DNA from: Apium graveolens
Lineage: Eukaryota; Streptophyta; Magnoliopsida; Apiales; Apiaceae
Assembly (NCBI RefSeq): GCF_009905375.1
Contig: NC_133653.1
Span: 68,354,389 to 68,418,388 of the forward strand
Direction of reading: 5' to 3'
Length of the DNA: 64,000 nt
Shown in pieces: positions 56,319 through 64,000 of the stretch. Numbering within the stretch: position 1 is the first letter of the stretch; each line of letters starts with the position of its first letter. A model generated the notes under the pieces. It ran no database searches and was not told the DNA's origin. It saw nothing but the letters and a program-made list of their open reading frames with translations. A program made the translations under genes and the position numbers.

Positions 56319-59094
56319 ACCACCCACCCTTCTATTTTTCTTCTCTTCTTTCCTCACTTCTCTTCTCTCTCTTACATGCAACCTCAAAAAATAACTCAAA
56401 TTCAAAGGTCTATCCATCAATAATCATTACTTTCAACCCTCTATTCATTTACACTTTGCTTTTAAGTTTCTAAGCAACTTTTCGAAGCTTCATCTCTTTG
56501 GTCATATTCAAGAAAGTGCAATTTCTTGGTATTTGATCATGAGGTAATAGAAACAAGTGTGTTTTGTGATTCTAAGGTCCCAAAACTCAAAGATGAGACC
56601 CGTGTTTGGGCACTCTCGAGTTCGACCACTACCGACCATGATCAAAGGAGAGCCGGTGGGATTTCAGAAGTGTGATATTCTTAGTGCTATAATGTATTCT
56701 TGTTAAGATATAACTTGAATGTTTTATATTTGATGGATTCTTTTAGTTTTATTGGTAAATGAAGTTTTGTGCTTGGAAGATGGGATATAAGGTTTATTAC
56801 TAGGTGATTTTGGTGTTTAGTTGAATGAAATAGGATGCATGTCATAGGAATCTATATGTATGTCACTAAAAGTCATTGCATGTTAATATTCTAAGTTTCT
56901 TTTGGTCTTGAACATTTGATAGGTTCGAATTTTCTTAAAACTTGTGTGAGAAAAATGATTTTTGATGTGTGATAGTATGAATGGTAATAATTAAATGGTT
57001 ACAAGTGATTTGGTTGGTTTTGTGTTAGTGTGGGTTCGAATTTTTGTAAATAAAAATGGGAGGAGTAGTTGTTTGCTTAAGATAATTGAGGTTTAAGTAT
57101 CAAAGAATCTTTGGTCTTGATTAAAAGGGTTTTTAGTTCGAATTTTCACTTTTTAAAAAGGGGTTTTTGATTTTGATTCAAGTTTATAAAGGATTTTGGT
57201 TTGAGGACTTAAACTTGCTTCGGTTTTCTTTGAAAAAGGTTTTAAAGGATGAATTTTGGCTTGAACTAAAGATTATAAATGATCCCTATACTTGCATATC
57301 AATTTGTGGTGTTGCATGTGATGTTTCTTTGGAAATTCAAATGGTATAAATCGAATTTATAGAAAATTAAGATGAATTATGTGCTTAAAGTGTTGCTTAT
57401 GTGTTTCCATGTATAATATTGATGAATTGGAGTTAGATTTGGATGAAATAATGATTGCATGTTAATATATGAGGTTGTAATTGACAAGATTAGAATCTAA
57501 AAGAATCGTTGGATTTCTTGTTTGTGTTTTGTGATAAAGCCGAATGGATTATGGTTGTAGAAGTAATTGATTTGAATCCAATATCTTACCAAGTGAATGC
57601 ATGTGAGATTTCTAAGAATTATGTGGTTTATTTGTTTGTTTTGGCTTGAATTAATTGATGTAAAAGGGGGGTTTGAGTCGTCTTGATATGAGATTATATA
57701 TTTGATATGACAACTCAAGTATAGAGTTTGAAATACAAGGGTTTAATGCTATATGACGTATTTGCATCGCAATGCGTGATCCGAAGTCTATTTGGTTAAA
57801 GTGTACGGGTTTTCGAATAAACGAGCTTATATTTATGATTGAGTATGTATACTCCTAGGATATTGTGATTAAGGTAATTGTTAAGGGTTCTGGGAACGTC
57901 GAGTGAGAATATAATTAGGGTTTAATTGTTGAATTGTAGATTCGGAACGTAAAGGCATTCGGGCTAGGAAAGGGAAAGGTATACTAGGTGGCAGTAGTTC
58001 AACCTCTGTGAAATAGGAAAGCGAATTCAGGCAAGTAACTCTACTTACTTGTGTAAATTATTATAGAGAGGATATTGTTCATGCCATGTTAGAGTATTAA
58101 ACTTTTATAGTGATTTACCCCTATTATTGATTCTTGAGATGCCCTGTCATTGTCCTTGTGAACTTGTTATTGATTAGATTATTGTTAAAACCTTTTGGTA
58201 ACCTTTTCTTATCCTGATCACCTGTTAATACCTTGAATTCCTATAAACCCTACAATAACCTTTATGAACCCCTTGCGTAATGATCCTTCATTCCTTTTTT
58301 ACCTTATTCCATGATGATCCTTGAAACTGTGTTGATTCCCTAATTTGTATACCTTGTGATCATTTGATTAAGATCCTTAGCATTGAACTTTGTTTACCTT
58401 TGATTTATTCACTTTCTTTGAATTCTTGAAATTGAACTTAAGAATGAGTTTCGGCTTGAAAGAGTATGAATGATTTCATAATCTTGGTAATGATAAAATG
58501 AATTAAGTAAAACCTTCCTTTTCCAACACAAGGTTTTCCAAACGAATTCCTGATGGATTGGATTTGAGATGTAAGAGACTAGTGGGACTAGTCCAGTCAT
58601 ATAAGAGGTTAGTGGGCCTAGTACGATTTAAGGCTAAAATTATGCCATAGGTACCTTAAAGACCAGATGGAGGTCGGTACGGGATGATCACCCGTATTAT
58701 TATGAATTGAAAGTTAAAGTAGTCCAATCAAGGGTTCCATAACTATTTGAAGAGAAATTAAATTCCTTATTCAGTTATTGATTCTTTGAAAATGAAATGG
58801 CTTATAATGTTTTGAAAAGCGTTGATTGTGATATTGATTAGTTAATGAATTGTGATGAATGTCGGCTTTCACCCTATCTTGAATCTTGTTTCTTGAAAGC
58901 CCAAGGCCTTTCTTCATAACCCTTTCATAGCCCAAAGACAGAAATCTGCCACCTAGAGAAGTTACAGTAGAATGCGCTGAAAACAAAAATTATATATTGT
59001 GGATTTTGTATCGTAGAATAGTTATATAGTTACTTGCTAAGTTTTATACTCATATGTTTTTGCTTTGATCTAACCATGGCAGTTAAGCAAGAGG

Positions 59095-59199
59095 ATGGCC
59101 AGACTTAGGTTCACTGCTCGTAAGAGCGTACATGGTGGTCCCTACCTTTTTGAGGGCTTCCAGATGCTAGAGCAGGTAGTACAGGTTATGTGTGAGTAA
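59095..59199 (+). CDS. LTR short ORF (MARLRFTARK...), candidate exon 1
   Basis: ATG 59095 gives MARLRFTARKSVHGGPYL, sharing MARL and a basic N-terminus with 8650, and ends TAA 59197-59199 unspliced (34 aa). After 27 codons (59175) it meets GAGCAG|GTAGTA in phase 0. Its distance to the LTR end (347 bp) is close to that in element 1 (394 bp). A 10-codon ORF at 59076 overlaps it in another frame. Confidence 0.5.
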   Translation: MARLRFTARKSVHGGPYLFEGFQMLEQVVQVMCE

Positions 59200-59685
59200 G
59201 CGCTTAGTCGGAAAGTTGTTAATATATAATAGGTTATCTGTCGGTTCCAAGTCGGGATCGATTATGTAAACTTGGTTTTATTTTGGGTTGTAAATTATAT
59301 TTTATGGTGGGTAGTTGTAATCTTGTCTCAAACTTTATCCTGTTTGATCCTGTTAGCTGTTAAAAGGGGTTTATGCTTACTTAATTATAGATTAAAGGTG
59401 TGTGGGTCCATATTTCCTAACCCCGAGATTAAGGGCGTCACAAGTTGGTATCAGAGCTACAGGATCTAGTCCCTGAGACAAGTTAGGATAAAAGGGGTAT
59501 TTTGGGTATGTATATTTATATCGCGAGGGTGTTCGACTCATATAGAGTTGAGTTAAACTATTAGGTATAGTCTAAAGAAAGTGTGTATAAGCTAAAGTGG
59601 CAACTAAAGCTAGGGTATGAGTTAGTTGAAAGTTTTATTTAACCCTAATGTTGTTTCTGGGTTGTTGTTTTGTGTTTTCTCTCAG
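59176..59685 (+). other. Candidate intron spanning LTR end and PBS (510 nt)
   Basis: GTAGTA at the start; the end is GTTTTGTGTTTTCTCTCAG, a strong plant-type polypyrimidine tract and acceptor immediately before the acidic exon. Inferred only. Confidence 0.5.
59446..59457 (+). promoter_or_regulatory. Third Ty3 element primer-binding site
   Basis: TGGTATCAGAGC three bases after the LTR end. Confidence 0.92.
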
Positions 59686-59886
59686 GACCCCGATAGTGGT
59701 AGTGATTCCGATTCAAAGATTAGTTTGACCGGTACCCCAGTGGACCCCATTCCACCCTCTTTAGAGGAGCCTGTGTATGTTAGTTCAGATCCCGAGGAGG
59801 ATCCATCTGAGAGTAGTGAGATTCCTATACAGATATTGCCCTTAAGGCCAGAGTCAGAGATCCTAGCCCCTGAGCCAGACCGTTAG
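59686..59886 (+). pseudogene. Accessory acidic ORF, third element, N-terminal part
   Basis: From the acceptor the frame reads DPDSGSDSDSKISLTGTP, then a Pro-rich, acidic stretch (SDPEEDPSESSEIP) to TAG 59884-59886. Composition and position match 9233-9970. The exon-phase agreement with 59175 is exact. The second half lies in another frame at 59942-60157, so the gene is broken here. Confidence 0.55.
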
Positions 59887-59941
59887 TGTTGGTGGCAAGT
59901 TAGCCTAGGATCGAGACTTTGTTTACTCCCGTATTCCTGAG

Positions 59942-60157
59942 TTGGGAGCTTTGGTGGATAGGCTAGCTCGAGAGTCTAGCCAGAATTCCTCAGTGGTGAT
60001 AGAGGAGTGGAGAGCTAGGATTCAGTTGGTGGAGCAGTTTGCCCGGAGGAGATTGGATGAGGGACCATCCACTAGTGATGCTGATGCTGAGGCCCGGAGG
60101 CTGCATAAGATCATTTGCTGGATTTTGATTGTGTTGAGAGAGATTTTGGATGATTAG
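59942..60157 (+). pseudogene. Accessory ORF, third element, C-terminal part
   Basis: It reads MGALVDRLARESSQNSSVVI then EEWRARIQLVEQFARRRLDE, a charged helix corresponding in place to the coiled-coil-like part of the element 1 protein, ending TAG after LREILDD. It is shifted by one frame from 59686-59886. Confidence 0.45.
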
Positions 60158-60706
60158 ATGATAGTATTAGTTAGGCGGGACTTTTGGTGAAGCCCGTAGT
60201 TGTTGTTTTTTAGCGCCGGTAGGCTTTGGGATACTTGGTTAGATGCCGGGATCCCTTTTTCATTTGTTATGTTGAATTGTATCTCAGAACTTTGTAGTAG
60301 TAGTTGTTAGAAGTTAGGGGTAGATAGGGGGATGTTTTCCATTTTCTCCTCTGTTTAACCCTCTTATATTACTGTATCTTATTCTCAAGAACTTGTTGTA
60401 ATCAACCTTTATTTATAAACCTTTGGCTTGTTAAATCCATTATCTTATTGTGAACCTTGAGAATCTTTATAACTGTTTTGCATACCATGTTTTTATACAA
60501 CCGCGTTTAATCTTTTCGCGAGAATTTTACCCTGTGCCATGAGAAAATGAAACTGATATGAGGATTATGTAGTAATAGGATTGCATGTGCAAAATTGGGT
60601 AAAGCTTAAAAGCCGCAAAAGTGATTTTATAGTAAAATGTTGTTATACATATATCAATGCCATGCTATCGTATTGCTAAATAATTGCTCAATCAGGTTTG
60701 TAAAAA
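60158..60706 (+). other. Spacer between accessory ORF and gag
   Basis: About 550 bp with no supported ORF; it ends CTCAATCAG(GTTTGTAAAAA)ATG. Confidence 0.5.
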
Positions 60707-61264
60707 ATGGCCAACTCACCAGATCACCAAGAAGAAGAAATCCAAACCCAAGACCCAGAAATGAATCAAGAAACCACTATGATAAGCCGACTTGCTCAGC
60801 TTTTGCAGCGACCCATAGCCCCTGAAGTTGGAAACTTTTAACACTTTCAATCTGTTCATCCCCCAGAGTTCCTAGGTTTACCCGACCCGATAAAAGCTCA
60901 GTCGTGGTTAAGAGAAATGGAGAAAGCGTTTGAGTTAGCAGAAGTTAAGGATGAAAAGAAAGCTCAGTATGCGAGTTATTACCTTAAAGACGAGGCGAGT
61001 TTTTGGTGGGAATCTTCTAAGGCTTTACTTGAAGGAAAAGATTTGTCATGGAAGAAATTTACTGAAATGTTTTTGGAGAAGTATATGCCGAGTTATATGC
61101 AAGATCAGTTGGAGATGAAGTTTTTGGACCTTAGACAAGAGGATATGTCGGTAGCAGAATATGAAGTGAAATTTTCAGAGTTGTCTAGATTTGTACTTGA
61201 GTATGTGAATACGGAGGCGAAGAAGGCCGAAAGGTTCCAACAGGGACTTAGGCCATGGATTTGA
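60707..61264 (+). pseudogene. gag: Third Ty3 element gag, N-terminal
   Basis: ATG 60707 (MANSPDHQEEEIQTQDPEMN) opens 44 codons to TAA 60839-60841; the same frame continues with the gag domain: FLGLPDPIKAQSWLREMEKA, ASYYLKDEASFWWESSKALL, KFTEMFLEKYMPSYMQDQLE and MSVAEYEVKFSELSRFV, to TGA 61262-61264. It is homologous to residues 130-270 of element 1 gag. Two in-frame stops but no frameshift. Confidence 0.87.
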
Positions 61265-61837
61265 AGTCAAGTGGCATTGTTGGAGATCAAGAGCTATGCC
61301 ACCCTAGTGTAAAAGGCAATGATAGTGGAAAGAGAGCGTGAAGCTACAAAAATAGAAAATAAAGGTAAGAAAAGGAAGTTTGAGAGCTCGGAACAAGAAC
61401 AAGGAAGTTCAAAGTTCAGAGGGAAGTTTGGAAAGAATGGAAGAGGTCAAAATCAAAAGTTTCAGAAGTTCAAACCCGGTAACGGAACTCAGAAGAACCA
61501 TTTTCAGAAGGGAGGCCAACCAGGAAAGGATAATAGACCTCAGATTCAAGAGTGCAAAGTTTATGGGAAGAGACACCCGGGAAGGTGTAACAAGTTGGAT
61601 GTAACCTGTTTTAAGTGTAACCAGAAGGGGCATTACTCTTCGGAGTGCCCGAATGGAGCAAGGAAGCCTGAATTAACCTGTTTCAAGTATGGAAAAGTGG
61701 GCCATATGGCTATAAACTGCAAGGAGCCTGTTCAAAAGGCAAATGTTCTTAGGATTGCTGGACCGCCGCCTCTCCCAGCACCACCAGCTCAACCCAGAGC
61801 TAGAACCTTTAAGATGACAATGAAAGATGCGGTGTAA
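61265..61837 (+). pseudogene. gag: Third Ty3 element gag C-terminus with zinc knuckles
   Basis: Same frame, with TAA at 61310-61312 and TAA 61835-61837. It has a Lys/Gly-rich basic stretch, then ECKVYGKRHPGRC, an intact knuckle CFKCNQKGHYSSEC and a defective one with Tyr for the second Cys (CFKYGKVGHMAINC). It binds nucleic acid in intact relatives. Confidence 0.87.
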
Positions 61838-62497
61838 GATGTGGATGTGGTGGTAGGTATGCTCATTATAAACTCAGTAGAAGTAAAAGTGTTAAGGGAT
61901 TCTGGAGCAACTAGATTTTTTATTTCTGAAAGTATTCTTGATAAACTAAATTGTGTTGCGTACCCTCTTGAACCCAACTTGATCATAGAGGTAGCAAATC
62001 AAGAGAAAGTCACTGTTAATAAGGGTTGTCCTATTTGTGATGTGGTTATAGAAGGTCGGCACTTTTCTGCTTACTTAATCCCTTTTAAGTTAGGAGAATT
62101 TGATGTTATATTAGGAATGGATTGGTTGTCAAATCACGAGGCACAAATAGAGTGTAAAAGCAAGAAGGTGAAGTTAAAGACCAAGGATGGTATCAAAGTG
62201 ATATTCAAGGGAAAAAGACAAAAGAAGAAATTCATAACGGCTATTCAGGCGAGGAGATTATTACGTCAAGGATGCGAAGAATATTTGGCTCATGTCCAGG
62301 ACGTAAGGAAAGAATCCGTAAGGATTGACGATATTCCGATAGTAAGAGATTTTCCTGATGTGTTTCCAGATGAATTACATGGACTACCTCCAGATAAAGA
62401 GATTGAGTTTACAATTGATTTGGCTCCTGGAACGGAACCAGTATCGAAAGCTCCCTATCGTATGGCGCCAGTCGAGATGAAGGAATTAGCAACGTAG
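61838..62497 (+). pseudogene. pol: Third Ty3 element protease and RT start
   Basis: The frame continues: protease VLRDSGATRFFISES (catalytic D-S-G kept), [20 protein letters not shown], then the RT lead-in FPDVFPDELHGLPPDKEIEF and SKAPYRMAPVEMKELAT, closed by TAG 62495-62497 where element 1 has Gln. A second stop, TGA 62519-62521, follows. Confidence 0.88.
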
Positions 62498-63059
62498 TTG
62501 CAAGAATTATTGAATAAATGAGTGATACGCCTGAGAGTATCCCCGTGGGGTGCACCGATGTTATTTTTAAAGAAGAAAGATGGAAGTATGAGGTTGTGCA
62601 TTGATTATCGTGAATTGAATAAGTTGACGATTAAGAATAAGTACCCTCTACCGCGAATCGATAACTTGTTTGATCTGTTAAAAGGAGCTTCGTGTTTCTC
62701 TAAGATTGATTTGAGGTCTGGGTATCATCAGCTAAGGATTAAAGCAGAGGATATACCCAAGACAGTGTTTTGAACGAGATATGGACACTACGAGTTTTTG
62801 GTAATGGCGTTTGGTTTGACGAACGCGTCAGCCGCATTTATGAATCTTATGAACAAAGTGTTCAAGCAATATTTGAATAAGTTCGTTATAGTGTTTATCG
62901 ATGATATATTGATATATTCCAAGACGGAGGAGGACCATATAGAGTATTTGAGGATTTCCTTAAAAATATTAAGAAAGGAAAAGTTATATGCCAAGTTTTC
63001 AAAGTGTGAGTTTTGGTTAAAGGAAGTACAATTTCTTGGGCATGTAGTCAATAGAGAAG
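62498..63059 (+). pseudogene. pol: Third Ty3 element reverse transcriptase
   Basis: RT core: [52 protein letters not shown] (Asp kept), then TGA 62771-62773 after IPKTVF, then [16 protein letters not shown] and [15 protein letters not shown] (catalytic DD kept). The frame is otherwise unbroken to the 83-bp insertion at 63065. Confidence 0.88.
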
Positions 63060-63064
63060 GAATT

Positions 63065-63147
63065 GTCTCGCTCACGCCTTTAGAACACTCACTAATTCAA
63101 GTTGTTGAGGGTCTTGATGAAGTAATGGCGGGTGAATTAGTAGAATT
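63065..63147. other. 83-bp insertion in pol flanked by GAATT
   Basis: Between NREG and the DPAKIEVV region, where element 1 is continuous, there is extra sequence starting GTCTCGCTCACGCC. GAATT occurs at 63060-63064 and again at 63143-63147, like a 5-bp target duplication. 83 bp shifts the frame. The origin is not recognised. Confidence 0.6.
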
Positions 63148-63651
63148 AATATAGACCCAGCTAAGATAGAAGTTGTGATGAATTTGGAAAGACCCAACAC
63201 TCCTACGGAGGTCAGAAGTTTTCTGGGATTAGTAGGATACTATAGAAGGTTTGTGCTAGATTTCTCTAAGATTGCTGTTCTATTGACTAAGTTAACAAGG
63301 AAGAATGAGAAGTTTGTGTGGACGGATAAGTGCGAGGAAAGTTTTCAAGAATTGAAGAAGAGATTAGTAATCGTTGCAGTGTTAGTGTTACCCGATGAGA
63401 AAGGAGGGTTTGTGATCTTTAGCGCTGCTTCATATAAAGGACTTGGATGTGTATTAATGCAACAAGGGAAAGTAATAGCATATGCGTCAAGGCAACTAAA
63501 GCCGCATGAACAGAAGTATCCCACGCCTGATTTGGAATTGGCAGCAATTATGTTTGCCCTTAAAATTTGGAGGCATTATTTGTACGGGGAAAAGTGCGAG
63601 ATCTATACAGATTATAAGAGTTTAAAGTATATTTCACTCAGAAGGAGTTGA
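63148..63651 (+). pseudogene. pol: Third Ty3 element RT end and RNase H
   Basis: [40 protein letters not shown], then RNase [19 protein letters not shown], in which the catalytic Asp is Ala (63424-63426), and [21 protein letters not shown] single-base loss near 63640 shifts the frame; TGA 63649-63651 closes it. Confidence 0.88.
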
Positions 63652-64000
63652 ATATGGGACAAAGAACATGGTTAAAATTGATCAAAGATTATGACTGTGC
63701 AATAAATTATCATCTTGGAAAGGCGAATGTGGTAGCAGATGCTTTAAGTCGCAAGGAAAGATTGAATATGTTAACTTCGTTAAAGGAATTGATCAAGGAT
63801 TTTGAAAGGATGGAAATAGAGGTACATACTCCAGAATTTGGAGGTGAAGCAATGTATGCTATGTCATTTTAACCTGAAATTTTGGAAAAGATTCGATGCT
63901 ATCAAGAGCAAGTGATGAACCGCGAGAAAGATAAGTTGTCAGGAGAGGAAATCAAAGCTCAAAAGGATGAAAGAGGAATATATCGTGTTAACTCACGTAT
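63645..64000 (+). pseudogene. pol: Third Ty3 element RNase H end and linker to integrase, cut by window edge
   Basis: [38 protein letters not shown], then the linker with [20 protein letters not shown], as in element 1. TAA 63870-63872 interrupts after AMSF; the frame then resumes with PEILEKIRCYQEQVMNREKD to the window end. Integrase proper lies beyond 64000. Confidence 0.85.

Larger units (their letters stand above)
55509..59442 (+). repeat. Third Ty3 element, 5' LTR (3,934 bp)
   Basis: Bounded on the left by truncated gag-like sequence and on the right by the PBS. It contains a TATA box (56312), a CT-rich start region and a short ORF near its 3' end at 59095. Confidence 0.85.
55509..64000 (+). 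mobile_element. Third Ty3/gypsy (Tekay-like) element, 3' part outside window
   Basis: The 5' LTR is 55509-59442 (3,934 bp), starting TGTAACGAC and ending GGGCGTCACA. PBS, accessory ORF, gag, protease, RT, RNase H and the pol region after RNase H follow in order, ending at the window edge. It is clearly related to the 5091-18748 element in pol but diverged in LTR. Pol carries many stops, one 83-bp insertion and one single-base deletion. The 3' LTR and duplication cannot be checked. Confidence 0.9.

Overview
This is a repeat-dense window of a eudicot-type plant nuclear genome. It is AT-rich and consists almost entirely of nested LTR retrotransposons with plant initiator-Met-type primer sites (TGGTATCAGAGC). 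I see no confidently recognisable intact host gene, rRNA, tRNA or CRISPR array. The species cannot be named from sequence alone.

Layout. (1) 1-2409: AT-rich DNA with degenerate repeats and a fold-back (MITE-like) unit at about 1405-1785. (2) 2415-29400 (+): a long Ty1/copia element of Sirevirus/Maximus type with 0.6 kb LTRs and TSD TATTT. Its single gag-pol frame is followed by an 89-aa ORF and a further 1,241-codon frame in the env-like position. Its gag is interrupted by (3) 5091-18748 (+): a chromodomain Ty3/gypsy element (Tekay/Del-like) with about 4 kb LTRs and TSD TAAAC. (4) 29406-32944: AT-rich DNA with a minisatellite-like block and an old copia LTR remnant. (5) 32950-46707 (-): a second element of the same Ty3 family as (3), inverted, TSD AAATA, with near-identical 4,091-bp LTRs but a decayed and rearranged interior. 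(6) 46713-49682 (+): a decayed copia pol. (7) 49683-53150: AT-rich sequence with a possible small broken gene near 51.6-52.5 kb. (8) about 53160-55508: a decayed element with a palindrome-rich leader and a gag-like ORF. It is truncated by (9) 55509->64000 (+): a third, more divergent Tekay-like element that runs off the window.

Main observation. All three Tekay-like elements appear to carry the same unlisted two-exon accessory gene. Exon 1 is a short basic ORF (beginning MARL or MNRTK, 27-29 codons) near the 3' end of the LTR, ending at a (G/C)AG|GTAG splice-donor-like site. Exon 2 is an acidic ORF between the primer-binding site and gag, preceded by an AG acceptor. In all three copies the predicted intron (496, 508 and 510 nt) spans the LTR end and the PBS, and both exons join in phase 0. 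The layout resembles that of spliced retroviral accessory genes. The splicing is inferred from DNA only.

How the parts relate. Both enclosed Ty3 elements have LTR pairs diverged by about 1-1.5% by eye, against about 2.4% for the enclosing copia LTRs, which agrees with the nesting order. No autonomous copy is intact: pol genes carry nonsense codons (several look like C-to-T changes), single-base deletions and lost catalytic aspartates. The inverted element at 32950-46707 keeps LTRs, PBS, PPT and the accessory exons but no usable pol, as expected of a non-autonomous partner moved in trans.
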